A stretch of DNA of 64,000 nt from Streptomyces lincolnensis (GTDB lineage: Bacteria; Actinomycetota; Actinomycetes; Streptomycetales; Streptomycetaceae). The notes below the pieces were generated by a model. It had not been told where the DNA came from. It was given only the letters and a program-made list of their open reading frames with translations, and ran no database searches. This document shows positions 18,447-26,546 of this stretch, in pieces. The stretch covers positions 5,580,001 to 5,644,000 of the forward strand of contig NZ_CP016438.1 in assembly GCF_001685355.1 (NCBI RefSeq). The letters run 5' to 3'. Both the position numbers and the translations under genes were made by a program. Within the stretch, counting starts at the first letter, position 1; every line of letters begins with the position of its first letter.

Positions 18447-19271
18447 ATGAGTACGACAGGCGCGAACGCCGATCCGCTCGCGGCCCTGGGCTCGCTGCCC
18501 GGTGTGGCCGAGTCCGTGGAGTCCGTGCGCAAGGCCGTGGACCGGGTCTACGGACACCGGGTCATGCGGCGCCGCAGCAACGCGGTCACTTCCGAGGCGG
18601 CCTTGCGCGGCGCCCGCGGTTCGGCGGCGCTGTCCGGTGCGGACTGGGCGCTCGAAGAGGTGCGTCGGCGCACCGACTTCAGTGGCGACGACGAGGCGCG
18701 CTCCGTGGGCGCGGCGCTGCGGCTGACCGCCGAGGCGGGTCAGTTGCTGTCCATCTGGCGGCAGTCGCCGCTGCGGGTGCTGGCCCGCCTGCATCTGGTG
18801 GCGGCGGCCACCAACGGCGACGAGGTGGGCCGCCCGCGTCAGGCGGGCGAGCCGGTCGACGAGCCGCTCATCGAGCTGCCGCTGCCGAGCGCGGCGGAGG
18901 TCTCCGGCCGGCTGGAGGGGCTGTCCGAGCTGATCATCGCGGGCGGTTCGGCCTCGGCGCTGGTCACGGCGGCCGTCGTACACGGCGAGCTGCTCGCGCT
19001 CAGGCCCTTCACCTCGCACAACGGCCTGGTCGCGCGCACGGCCGAGCGCATCGTCCTGGTCGGCAGCGGTCTCGACCCGAAGTCCGTCTGCGCGGCGGAG
19101 GTGGGCCATGCCGAGCTGGGCCGCGCGGCCTGTCTGGCGGCCCTCGACGGCTATGTCTCCGGAACCCCGGAGGGCATGGGTGCCTGGATCGCACACTGCG
19201 GCAGGGCGATCGAGCTGGGGGCGCGCGAGTCGACGGCGGTGTGCGAGGCGCTTCAGCGCGGAGCGGCGTAG
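18447..19271 (+). CDS. Fic-like protein with degenerate active site
   Basis: A 274-residue, mostly helical protein. The stretch HGELLALRPFTSHNGLVARTAERI (given in parts: LRPFTSHNG, LVARTAERI, residues about 186-207) lines up with the Fic motif HPFxxGNGRxxR, but the catalytic His is Arg and the GNGR phosphate-binding part is HNGL. AMP transfer by the normal mechanism is therefore unlikely. M. tuberculosis has an intact fic gene in this general neighbourhood. TAGGGT lies 7 bases before ATG 18447 and no ribosome site is visible, again suggesting a leaderless message. The family call is moderately sure; the function is unknown. Confidence 0.65.
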   Translation: MSTTGANADPLAALGSLPGVAESVESVRKAVDRVYGHRVMRRRSNAVTSEAALRGARGSAALSGADWALEEVRRRTDFSGDDEARSVGAALRLTAEAGQLLSIWRQSPLRVLARLHLVAAATNGDEVGRPRQAGEPVDEPLIELPLPSAAEVSGRLEGLSELIIAGGSASALVTAAVVHGELLALRPFTSHNGLVARTAERIVLVGSGLDPKSVCAAEVGHAELGRAACLAALDGYVSGTPEGMGAWIAHCGRAIELGARESTAVCEALQRGAA

Positions 19272-19290
19272 AAGTCCCTGAAACAGGGTT

Positions 19291-19318
19291 GCGGCGGTAC
19301 GAGGATTCGTACCGCCGC
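19291..19318. terminator. Perfect 12-bp hairpin between convergent genes
   Basis: GCGGCGGTACGA pairs with TCGTACCGCCGC around a GGAT loop, 20 bp beyond the Fic-like gene. A smaller CCCTG-AAA-CAGGG hairpin lies just before it. Likely a terminator for the rightward gene. Confidence 0.75.
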
Positions 19319-19639
19319 TGGCATGTTCACCGGGGTACCAAGCGTCCTCGAAATATGCCCATCAGGTCGGGAACATTGCCCGTCACCTGGTGCGGCTGGC
19401 CCGTAATCGACGGGTCGACGTCGCGTGGGTGCCCAGTGTTCATGCTCGGTCCGTGTGGCCAAATGCGATTTAAAGGTGATCCTCTCGGATGTCCTTGGTC
19501 CCGCGGGCCGTTAATCCCTTTGTACTCCAGGACCGGAGCAAGTGGAAGCCCTTGCTGTACTTCTTTACTTTTAGGTTCAAAGGTGAGCTAAACGGGCACC
19601 GGAATGGCGAACAATCGCGTATGGCGGTGAAGGGGCAGG
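19319..19639. other. AT-richer intergenic stretch, no supported gene
   Basis: About 320 bp between convergent genes, with a 19460-19600 part containing TTTAAAGG, TTAATCCC and CTTCTTTACTTTTAGG, unusually AT-rich here. An ATG at 19489 opens a reading frame (MSLVPRAVNPFVLQDRS) but it runs on into the antisense of the phosphatase gene and has no recognised relative. It could be a remnant or an RNA; nothing firm. Confidence 0.35.
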
Positions 19640-20473
19640 TCAGGCCGGGGCGGACCGGCGTCGGCTGGCGTACCAGACGAGACCCGCGGTGGCCGCTGCG
19701 GCCCCTATGGCGGCGACCGCGACCAGCGCGGGGCGGGGCGGCACGGCGAACGCCGGGAACCGCTGCTTGAGCCGGACCGGGCGGTGGAAATCGAGAATCG
19801 GCCACCCGCGCGCGACGGCCTCGCGGCGCAGCGCACGATCCGGGTTCACGGCATGGGGGTGGCCGACGGCCTGGAGCATCGGCAGGTCGGTCGCCGAGTC
19901 GCTGTAGGCGTAGCAGCGCTCCAGGTCGTACCCCTCGGACTCGGCGAGCTCCTTGATCGCCTCGGCCTTCGTCGGGCCGTAGGCGTAGTACTCCACCTCG
20001 CCGGTGTAGCAGCCGTCCTCGCCCACCACCATGCGGGTCGCGACGACGCGGTCCGCGCCGAGTAGTTCACCGATCGGCTCGACGACCTCGGCACCCGAGG
20101 TGGACACGATCACCACGTCACGGCCGGCGGTGTGGTGCTCCTCGATGAGGGAGGCGGCCTCGTCGTAGATGATCGGGTCGATCAGGTCGTGGAGGGTCTC
20201 GGCGACGATCTCCTTGACCTGCTGGACGTTCCAGCCGCGCACGAGGGCGGAGAGGTACTCGCGGGTCCGCTCCATCTGGTCGTGGTCCATGCCGCCCACG
20301 AGGAAGACGAACTGGGCATATGCGGTGCGCAAGGCGGCCCTGCGGTTGATCAGCCCGCCTTGGTAGAAGGACTTGCCGAAGGTGAGCGTGCTCGACTTCG
20401 CAATGACCGTCTTGTCCAGGTCAAAGAAGGCCGCTGTGCGGGGCAACGAGTGGTTTTCCACAACCCCGAGCAT
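19640..20473 (-). CDS. HAD-superfamily phosphatase, SerB-like, with C-terminal membrane anchor
   Basis: A 277-residue HAD IB hydrolase: motif I FFDLDKT near residues 15-21, motif II Ser in VIVSTSG, a Lys in YGPTKAEAIKEL, and motif IV YSDSATDLPML. The last 40 residues form a hydrophobic segment (ALVAVAAIGAAAATAGLVWY) plus a short basic tail, which would anchor it in the membrane. Substrate unknown; relatives include phosphoserine phosphatases. ATG 20473 gives MLGVVENHS. Divergent from the Tad operon, as for Rv3661 beside Ssd in mycobacteria. Confidence 0.88.
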   Translation of the reverse strand: MLGVVENHSLPRTAAFFDLDKTVIAKSSTLTFGKSFYQGGLINRRAALRTAYAQFVFLVGGMDHDQMERTREYLSALVRGWNVQQVKEIVAETLHDLIDPIIYDEAASLIEEHHTAGRDVVIVSTSGAEVVEPIGELLGADRVVATRMVVGEDGCYTGEVEYYAYGPTKAEAIKELAESEGYDLERCYAYSDSATDLPMLQAVGHPHAVNPDRALRREAVARGWPILDFHRPVRLKQRFPAFAVPPRPALVAVAAIGAAAATAGLVWYASRRRSAPA

Positions 20474-20559
20474 AGGCGCAGCCCATTCGGCGTAAGGTGG
20501 GCGCGTGGGTTTGCCTGAGAGGGCTCTCGGGTACACCATGGAAGTCACGGATCGTTCGC

Positions 20560-20645
20560 GACCGTGCTAACCCGGCCCGACTCCTCCCCCCCCGAGTCGG
20601 CCGTGGAGACGACCCCCGCTCTCCCCCCCGGCGGGGGTCGTCGCA
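20560..20645 (+). ncRNA. 6C small RNA (twin hairpins with C-rich loops)
   Basis: Two adjacent stems carry loops made almost only of C. First, CCGACTC/GAGTCGG (20577-20583 with 20594-20600) has the loop TCCCCCCCCC. Second, GACGACCCCCGC/GCGGGGGTCGTC (20608-20619 with 20631-20642) has the loop TCTCCCCCCCG. This is the defining architecture of the actinobacterial 6C RNA (Rfam family 6C). The M. tuberculosis version, B11, lies in the same gap between the Ssd and HAD genes and on the Ssd strand, as here. B11-type RNAs bind G-rich ribosome sites through the C loops. The second stem may end the transcript. The 5' end is not determined. Confidence 0.9.
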
Positions 20646-20693
20646 CGTCCGGGCGGGTTTTTCCTTCTCTGTAGGCGGTCGTGAGACCGAGGT

Positions 20694-20717
20694 GAGGCGG
20701 CTGCGGCCGCCTCTTTT
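20694..20717 (+). terminator. Rho-independent terminator downstream of 6C RNA
   Basis: GAGGCGGC-TGCG-GCCGCCTC stem followed directly by TTTT, the clearest stem-plus-T-run in the window. It reads rightward, so it probably stops readthrough from the 6C RNA before the Tad genes. A small GGTC-GTGA-GACC hairpin lies just before it. Confidence 0.8.
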
Positions 20718-21092
20718 GCATGTCCATGGTCCGTCACTGTGTGTAGCTGTCGCGCTGCTCTGTGGAGGTCGCACAGGGGGTGGTACAGGGGTCACCGGTA
20801 TGGGTGACGGCGATATTCACAAGGGTCGAGTTGTCCACAGTTATCGACCAAGATCCACACGATTTCCGGGATCGCTGCACCGTGATTCCAGCACGCCCCG
20901 CTCGCACCGACTTCATGGCCGGTTCCGATTGGGCGGGCGAGTTTGGCCGGTTCCTATCGGCCGTTCATATGGAGGCCGGTCTCCGGTTCTTCACATGTTT
21001 GGGAATCGCGTGACCGCAGGGGGCCGCGCGAGCAGAACGACTCGCGGGCTCCGCAGGGGCCGCGCGGGGTGCAGCGAAGGGGGATGGAAACC
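20718..21092. promoter_or_regulatory. Leader region of the Tad operon
   Basis: About 375 bp with no gene. It holds TTGTCCACA at 20831-20839, a match to the preferred Streptomyces DnaA box, with GATCCACAC close by, and a series of AT-richer segments (ATATTCAC, TTCATATGG). The promoter for the operon is expected here, but no convincing -35/-10 pair can be fixed. Confidence 0.45.
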
Positions 21093-22196
21093 ATGGCCGC
21101 AGCCGTCACACACGATCCGCCGCCCACCGCCGGAGGGCGACAGGGCAGGCCGTTGATCGTCACGGAGGACACCGAACTGCTGGACGACCTGCTGCGCCTG
21201 TGCGCGGCGGCCGGCGCCACACCCGAGGTCCACCACGGGGTACCGGAGGGCAGGAGCGGCTGGGAGACCGCACCGCTCGTCCTGGTGGGCGACGACGCCG
21301 CCCGGCGGGTGCGTGGGGCCGCGCGCCGGGACGCGGTGGTGCTGGTCGGCCGGGACCAGGACGACTCCGGGATCTGGCGGCGGGCCGTCGAGATCGGCGC
21401 CGACCACGTCCTGATGCTGCCCGACGGTGAACAGTGGCTGGTCGACCGCATCGCCGACGTGGCGGAGGGCGTCGGCAGGCCCGCACTCACCGTCGCCGTC
21501 ATCGGCGGCCGCGGCGGGGCAGGGGCGTCCACGCTGGCCTGTGCCCTCGCCGTCACCTCCGCGCGCGAGGGGCTGCGCACGCTCCTCGTGGACGCCGACC
21601 CGCTCGGGGGCGGGCTCGACGTCCTGCTCGGCGGGGAGACGGCCGAGGGCCTGCGCTGGCCCGCGTTCGCCGCCTCTCGCGGGCGGGTCGGGGGCGGAGC
21701 CCTGGAGGAGGCCCTGCCGCGGCTGCACGAACTGCGGGTGCTCAGCTGGGACCGCGGTGACTGTGTCGCCGTCCCGCCCCAGGCGGTCCGTGCGGTGCTC
21801 GCCGCGGCCCGGCGCCGGGGCGGCACGGTCGTCGTCGACCTGCCCCGCCGTATGGACGACGGAGTCGCCGAGGTTCTCGCCCAGGTCGACGTGGGGCTGC
21901 TCGTGGTCCCCGCGGAACTGCGTGCCGTCGCCGCGGCCGGCCGTATGGCGTCCGCCGTCGGCATGGTTCTGCGCGATCTGCGGGTGGTGGTGCGTGGGCC
22001 GTACGCCCCTGGACTCGACGGCCGCGAGGTGGCCCGCCTGCTCGGGCTGCCGCTGGCCGGCGAGATGCCCGTGGAGACCGCCCTGCTGCGTCCGCACGGC
22101 GGTAAGGAACCTCCCGGCTCGACGCCGCGCGGACCCCTCGCGCGCTTCTGCAAGGAGTTCTGGGAGCGGGCGTTGCTGGAGGCGAGGGCGGCATGA
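21093..22196 (+). CDS. CpaE/Ssd-like septum-site or pilus-localising ATPase
   Basis: A 367-residue protein of the actinobacterial 'helicase/secretion neighbourhood CpaE-like' family. It has a receiver-like N-terminal half and a MinD-like C-terminal half with a deviant Walker A, GGRGGAGASTLA, in which the usual signature Lys is lost, typical of Ssd. In M. tuberculosis Ssd inhibits septum formation; in Tad systems CpaE localises the secretion complex. ATG 21093 is chosen because AAGGGGG lies 8-9 bases upstream; an earlier ATG at 21084 sits directly on that ribosome site. First gene of a coupled operon. Confidence 0.87.
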   Translation: MAAAVTHDPPPTAGGRQGRPLIVTEDTELLDDLLRLCAAAGATPEVHHGVPEGRSGWETAPLVLVGDDAARRVRGAARRDAVVLVGRDQDDSGIWRRAVEIGADHVLMLPDGEQWLVDRIADVAEGVGRPALTVAVIGGRGGAGASTLACALAVTSAREGLRTLLVDADPLGGGLDVLLGGETAEGLRWPAFAASRGRVGGGALEEALPRLHELRVLSWDRGDCVAVPPQAVRAVLAAARRRGGTVVVDLPRRMDDGVAEVLAQVDVGLLVVPAELRAVAAAGRMASAVGMVLRDLRVVVRGPYAPGLDGREVARLLGLPLAGEMPVETALLRPHGGKEPPGSTPRGPLARFCKEFWERALLEARAA

Positions 22197-23437
22197 GGAC
22201 GAGGACGGGGGTCGGCGAACGACTGGGGATCGGTGAAGGACCGGGGGCGTCCTCGACGGGGCTCCTCGACGGGGTGCGGCAGTGGCTGGCCGAGAGCGGG
22301 GCCGAGGCGACGCCCGCGCGCGTGGCTCAGGCACTGCGGGAGCAGGGACGGGTTCTCGGGGACGCCGAAGTCCTCGGCGCGGCCGAACAGATGCGGTCCG
22401 AACTGGTCGGCAGCGGCCCGCTGGAGCCCCTGCTCGCCGATCCGTCGGTGACCGATGTGCTGGTCTCGGCCCCGGACCGGGTCTGGGTGGACCGGGGCGG
22501 CGGACTGGAGCTGACCGCGGTCTCCTTCCCGGACGCCGCAGCGGTACGCCGGCTCGCGCAGCGCCTGGCCGCGGTGGCCGGACGGCGACTGGACGACGCG
22601 CGGCCCTGGGTGGACGCCCGGCTGCCCGACGGGACCCGGCTCCACGCGGTGCTGCCCCCGGTGGCCGTCGGCTGCACCTGCCTGTCGCTGCGCGTCGTAC
22701 GGCCACGCGCGTTCACGCTCGACGAACTGGTGGCGGCGGGCACGGTGCCGCCGGGCGGGGACCGGGTGCTGCGGGCACTGCTGAGCGCGCGGCTGTCCTT
22801 CCTGATCAGCGGAGGCACCGGCAGCGGCAAGACGACCCTGCTGAGCGCCCTGCTGGGGCTCGTGGGACCGGACGAACGGATCGTGCTCGCCGAGGACTCG
22901 GCGGAACTCAGGCCCGACCACCCGCACGTCGTACGGCTGGAGAGCAGACCCGCCAACCAGGAGGGCGCCGGACTGGTCAGCCTCCAGGATCTGGTGCGGC
23001 AGGCGTTGCGGATGCGGCCGGACCGGCTGGTCGTGGGAGAGGTGCGTGGCTGTGAAGTAGTCCACCTGCTGGCGGCCTTGAACACCGGCCACGAGGGCGG
23101 CTGCGGGACCGTCCACGCGAACGCGGCGGCCGATGTGCCGGCCCGGCTGGAGGCCCTGGGTACGGCCGCGGGCCTTGACCGGGCCGCGCTGCACAGCCAG
23201 GTGGCGGCCGCGCTGTCGGTCGTCCTGCACCTGGTGCGCGACCGGGCCGGACGGCGGCGGATCGCCGAGGTGCATGTGCTGGAGCGGGATCCGTCGGGCC
23301 TCGTCCGGACAGTACCCGCGTTGCGGTGGGGCACGCAGGCGTTCGTGTCCGAGCGGGGGTGGGAGCGGCTGCGGGGGCTGCTCCGCACCGACACCGAGTT
23401 CTTCGACGGGGGGCGGCGCGGTGAGCGGGGCGAGTGA
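22193..23437 (+). CDS. tadA: TadA/CpaF secretion ATPase
   Basis: A 414-residue type II/IV secretion ATPase with the Walker A GGTGSGKTTLL near residues 204-214, the Asp box LAEDSAELRPDHPH, Walker B near MRPDRLVVGEVRG and the His box NTGHEGGCGTVHAN. It powers assembly of Flp-type pili from the cytoplasmic side of the membrane. ATG overlaps the previous stop (ATGA). The N-terminal helical part is short, as in the actinobacterial 'helicase/secretion neighbourhood ATPase' family. Confidence 0.93.
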   Translation: MRTRTGVGERLGIGEGPGASSTGLLDGVRQWLAESGAEATPARVAQALREQGRVLGDAEVLGAAEQMRSELVGSGPLEPLLADPSVTDVLVSAPDRVWVDRGGGLELTAVSFPDAAAVRRLAQRLAAVAGRRLDDARPWVDARLPDGTRLHAVLPPVAVGCTCLSLRVVRPRAFTLDELVAAGTVPPGGDRVLRALLSARLSFLISGGTGSGKTTLLSALLGLVGPDERIVLAEDSAELRPDHPHVVRLESRPANQEGAGLVSLQDLVRQALRMRPDRLVVGEVRGCEVVHLLAALNTGHEGGCGTVHANAAADVPARLEALGTAAGLDRAALHSQVAAALSVVLHLVRDRAGRRRIAEVHVLERDPSGLVRTVPALRWGTQAFVSERGWERLRGLLRTDTEFFDGGRRGERGE

Positions 23438-24290
23438 GATGCCAATGGGGGCGGCCGCGGTGTGCGTGGGAGCCGCCGTCTGGCTGCTGGGCGGACGCCA
23501 CTCCGGGGCGCGGCGGGCACGGTTGCTGCTCGCGGGCGGCGGGGTGGTGGACACCGGGCCGCCGCCCTGGCGGCACCTGGTCGGCGAACTGCGCGGGATC
23601 CGCGGGCGGCTGCGGGCCGAGTGGTGGTCGGCGGCCGTCGGGCTGGTGCTGGCGGTGCTCGGCGCCTCGGTACTGCCGGTCGTCGCGGGGCTGGCCGGGG
23701 TGCCGCTGCTGCGGCGCGTACGGCTGGCCCGGGAGGCGAGGCGGGCACGGGAACGGCGCGGGGACGCGGTCATCGCGTTGTGCGCGGCGCTCGCCGGGGA
23801 GGTGCGCGCCGGACGGCAACCGGGTGAGGCGCTGCTGCCGGCCGCACGGGACTCCGGCGGGCTCGGTGACGTACAGGCGGCCGTGCTGGCGGCGGCCCGG
23901 TTCGGCGGTGATGTGCCGGGTGCGCTCGCGACGGCCGCGCGGGAGCCGGGCGCCGAGGGGCTGCTGGGCCTCGCCGCGTGCTGGCGGGTGGCGGTGGACC
24001 AGGGCGCCGGTCTCGCGGCCGGACTCGACCGGCTCGAAGGGGCCCTGCGCGCCGAACGGGACCAACGGGCTGATCTGCGCGCCCAGTTGGCGGGTGCGCG
24101 GTCGACGGCGGTGATGCTCGCGGGGCTGCCGGTTCTGGGCCTGGCCCTGGGCATGGCTCTGGGCGCCGATCCGCTGCATGTGCTGCTGCATACCGGTGCG
24201 GGCGTCGGCTGTCTGCTCGTCGGCGGGGCGCTGGAGGGGCTGGGGGTGTGGTGGGCGGCGCGGATCGTGCGGGGCGCCGAGGTGGTGTGA
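23421..24290 (+). CDS. tadB: TadB-like inner-membrane platform protein
   Basis: About 289 residues with hydrophobic segments near the N-terminus, residues 60-90, and the C-terminus (TAVMLAGLPVLGLALGMALG), flanking the cytoplasmic GspF-like helical domain (ALAGEVRAGRQPGEALLPAA). This is the TadB half of the platform. GTG 23421 overlaps the tadA end by 17 bp and has GGGGGGCGG upstream; ATG 23439 just after the tadA stop is equally possible. Works with TadC and TadA. Confidence 0.82.
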   Translation: MSGASEMPMGAAAVCVGAAVWLLGGRHSGARRARLLLAGGGVVDTGPPPWRHLVGELRGIRGRLRAEWWSAAVGLVLAVLGASVLPVVAGLAGVPLLRRVRLAREARRARERRGDAVIALCAALAGEVRAGRQPGEALLPAARDSGGLGDVQAAVLAAARFGGDVPGALATAAREPGAEGLLGLAACWRVAVDQGAGLAAGLDRLEGALRAERDQRADLRAQLAGARSTAVMLAGLPVLGLALGMALGADPLHVLLHTGAGVGCLLVGGALEGLGVWWAARIVRGAEVV

Positions 24291-24390
24291 GGGCGGGGGC
24301 CGAGGTGGTGTGGCGGCAGGGAGCCGTCGTGGGCGTCGGCGGAGCGGGTTCGGGTTTCGGGTTCGGTTCGGTTTCGGGGCAGGAGGCGGT

Positions 24391-25185
24391 GTGAGCGGGG
24401 AAGTTGTCCACAGGCTGGGGGTTGTTCCGGGGACGGTGCTCTTCCTCGGGTGGCTGGTGTGCCGACTGGCGGAGGCGCGGCGCGAGCGGAGGATACGGCG
24501 GCGGCTGGCCGAGGTGGTCGCGGTCGCGGAGGCGAGCCCCGGCGGTCCGCGCTGGGAGGTGCGGGAGCTCGCTCGGCGATGGCTGCCGGTGGTGGGTGTG
24601 GCCGCCGCCGTGTGGGTGCTCGTCGGTGGCGTCATCGGCGCGGTGGCCGGGACGGTGGTCGCGGCGGGCCTGTGGCGGTGGCACCTCCGGCAGGCGGTGG
24701 CCGGAGCCACTCGGGAGGCCGAAGCCCGCGAGGCCGCCCGGCAACTGCCGCTCGCAGCCGATCTGCTGGCCGCCTGCATCGCGGCCGGTGCGGGGCCGGT
24801 GATCGCGGCGCAGGCCGTCGGCGAGGCGCTCGGCGGCTCGGTCGGCGAAGCGCTCGCGCGCGGTGCCGCGGAGGTACGGCTGGGCGGCGAACCTGCAGAG
24901 GCCTGGCGGCGGCTCGCCGCGACACCGGGGGCGGGCGACCTGGCGCGGCTGTTGGAGCGGGCCGACGTCTCCGGGCTGCCCGCGGCCGGGCCCGTCGCCC
25001 GGCTCGCCTCCGACGCCCGCGCCGCGTGGGCACGCGCGGCGACGTCACGGGCACGGCGGGCGGCCGTGATGGTCACCGCGCCGGTGGGGCTGTGCTTCCT
25101 GCCCGCCTTCATCACGGTCGGTGTGGTGCCCGTGGTGATCGGGCTGGCGGGGGGCGCGCTGGGAGGCGGAGGGGGTGGTGGATGA
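24391..25185 (+). CDS. tadC: TadC-like inner-membrane platform protein
   Basis: A 264-residue protein with the second GspF-like half: hydrophobic WLPVVGVAAAVWVLVGGVIGA, a helical domain with ARQLPLAADLLAACIAAGAG, and a C-terminal membrane pair ending in a Gly-rich tail. GTG 24391 has AGGAGG five bases upstream. It follows tadB after a 100-bp GGTTTCGGGTT-rich gap. A TTGTCCACA DnaA-type nonamer lies within its first codons. Confidence 0.85.
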   Translation: MSGEVVHRLGVVPGTVLFLGWLVCRLAEARRERRIRRRLAEVVAVAEASPGGPRWEVRELARRWLPVVGVAAAVWVLVGGVIGAVAGTVVAAGLWRWHLRQAVAGATREAEAREAARQLPLAADLLAACIAAGAGPVIAAQAVGEALGGSVGEALARGAAEVRLGGEPAEAWRRLAATPGAGDLARLLERADVSGLPAAGPVARLASDARAAWARAATSRARRAAVMVTAPVGLCFLPAFITVGVVPVVIGLAGGALGGGGGGG

Positions 25186-25253
25186 CAGGAGGCGGGCCGG
25201 CAGGTCGTCAGTAGAGCAAGTGGTCAACGGAACGGAACCTCACGGGGGTTGAG

Positions 25254-25529
25254 ATGAGCAAGGCGATGCGCAAGGTGCACAAGGTGACGGACAAGGCGAT
25301 GTACAAGGAGATGTACAAGGTGGGTTGGGCGCGGCTGCGTGCCCTGGTGTGCGCGGTGTGTGGGGTGCGTGCGGTGCGGAGGGACGCGGGGATGGTCACC
25401 TCCGAGTACGCGATGGGAATCGTCGCGGCGGTGGCGTTCGCGGTGGTCCTCTACAAGGTCGTGACGAGCGGTCAGGTCAGCGCGGAGTTGCAGGGCATCG
25501 TGAAGCGGGCGCTCGATGCGGGCGTGTGA
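25254..25529 (+). CDS. Flp-type pilin (DUF4244)
   Basis: A 91-residue protein with a 46-residue basic leader (repeated KVHK/MYKEMYKVG) and then RDAGMVTSEYAMGIVAAVAFAVVLYKVV (given as RDAGMVTSEY and the hydrophobic run after it). This is a class III prepilin processing site: cleavage after Gly and Glu at position +5 of the mature protein. Mature pilin would be about 44 residues. It is the only pilin gene in the operon, and no prepilin peptidase is in this window. ATG 25254 lies 68 bp after tadC. Confidence 0.88.
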   Translation: MSKAMRKVHKVTDKAMYKEMYKVGWARLRALVCAVCGVRAVRRDAGMVTSEYAMGIVAAVAFAVVLYKVVTSGQVSAELQGIVKRALDAGV

Positions 25530-25965
25530 GCGGGGGAGTGGAGGCGGCGCGCGCCGACGCTCGGACGGCGGGGGCACGGGCCGGGGAGCGCGTCGCCGCT
25601 CGGACGCCGGGTTCGTCACGATGGAGTCGGCCATGGTGCTGCCCGTGCTGGTGACGGTCGCGATGGCGTTGGTGTGGGCGCTGCTGGTGGTGGCCGCGCA
25701 GATCCAGTGCGTGGACGCGGCCAGGACCGGCGCCCGCGCGGCGGCCCGACAGGATCCGGACGGCGCGGTCGTCGCGGTGGCCCGAGGGACGGCACCGCGG
25801 GACGCGAAGGTGACGGTCGTCCGGGAGGGTGACCAGGTCCGGGTCGCCGTGGAGGCGAAGCCCCCGCTCCTGCACGGCCTGCCGTTCGAGGTACGGGAGG
25901 AGGCCGTGGCGTCCGTCGAGACGGCGCCGCGGGCTGCGGGCGAGACCGCGGAGGGGGCCGGATGA
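25516..25965 (+). CDS. TadE-like minor pilin
   Basis: A 149-residue protein. An Arg/Gly-rich N-terminus precedes RSDAGFVTMESAMVLP and a single hydrophobic segment (LVTVAMALVWALLVV), the TadE pattern with the conserved Glu after the processing site. The remainder is a predicted extracellular domain. ATG 25516 overlaps the pilin gene by 14 bp; no other start fits before the conserved segment. Probably a pseudopilin of the Tad system. Confidence 0.8.
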   Translation: MRACERGSGGGARRRSDGGGTGRGARRRSDAGFVTMESAMVLPVLVTVAMALVWALLVVAAQIQCVDAARTGARAAARQDPDGAVVAVARGTAPRDAKVTVVREGDQVRVAVEAKPPLLHGLPFEVREEAVASVETAPRAAGETAEGAG

Positions 25966-26546
25966 GGGGCGGTTGGGGGAGGGACCGTCGGAGGACGGGC
26001 CGTTGGAGCAGAGCCCGTTGGAGCCGGGTCCGTTGGAGCAGGGCCCGTTGGAGGGGGGAGCACTCCTCGGACCAGGGGTCCGCCACCGTCTGGAGTCTCG
26101 GGGCGATCGCCGTCTTCGGCGTGGTGTTCGTCGTCGTCCTCGCCCTGGGGCACGCCGTGGTGACCCGGCATCGCGCGGCCGGCGGTGCCGACCTCGCGGC
26201 GCTCGCCGCGGCGGACCACTGGGCGGACGGCAGTACGGCGGCCTGCGCCCGGGCGGACCGGGTGGCGCGGGCCCAGGAGACGCGGCTCGTGCGGTGCGTG
26301 CTGGTCGGCGAGATCTCCGACGTGACGGCGGCGTCGGGGCGGGGCCCGTTCGCGACGGAGGTCAGAGCGCGGGCGGGCCCCCCGGGGCCGGACTCGGTCC
26401 CAGGGCCGGATCTGTCTCCGGGGCCCGCGCCGGCGGCTTCACCGGCCTCTGCGCAGCCTCCGGCTCCTCCAGCTCCGGTTCCTCGCGCTCCTGCACCCCC
26501 CGCTCCCCCGGCTTCTCCTCCGGCGCCCCCCGCAACAGCACCGTGA
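25962..26546 (+). CDS. TadE/TadG-like protein, last gene of the Tad operon
   Basis: A 194-residue protein starting in the previous stop (ATGA). The N-terminus has a repeated WSRARWSRVRW pattern, then DQGSATVWSLGAIAVFGVVFVVVLALGHAVVTRHRAA (one membrane segment), a short Cys-containing domain (TAACARAD, VRCVLVGE) and a 60-residue Pro/Ala tail. It matches the 'helicase/secretion neighbourhood TadE-like' family. The Pro-rich tail (from about 26362) lies opposite the end of the convergent helicase gene, so the true end could be checked by proteomics. Confidence 0.75.
   Translation: MRGGWGRDRRRTGRWSRARWSRVRWSRARWRGEHSSDQGSATVWSLGAIAVFGVVFVVVLALGHAVVTRHRAAGGADLAALAAADHWADGSTAACARADRVARAQETRLVRCVLVGEISDVTAASGRGPFATEVRARAGPPGPDSVPGPDLSPGPAPAASPASAQPPAPPAPVPRAPAPPAPPASPPAPPATAP

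Noticed and set aside
20831..20839. DnaA box as sign of a replication origin
   Set aside because: Only single nonamers occur (also near 460 and 24404), far apart, and no dnaA-dnaN genes are nearby. Streptomyces oriC has many clustered boxes.
25182..25214. Ten-codon frame (MTGGGPAGRQ) between tadC and the pilin gene
   Set aside because: Too short to support as a gene; it overlaps the tadC stop and has no known counterpart.
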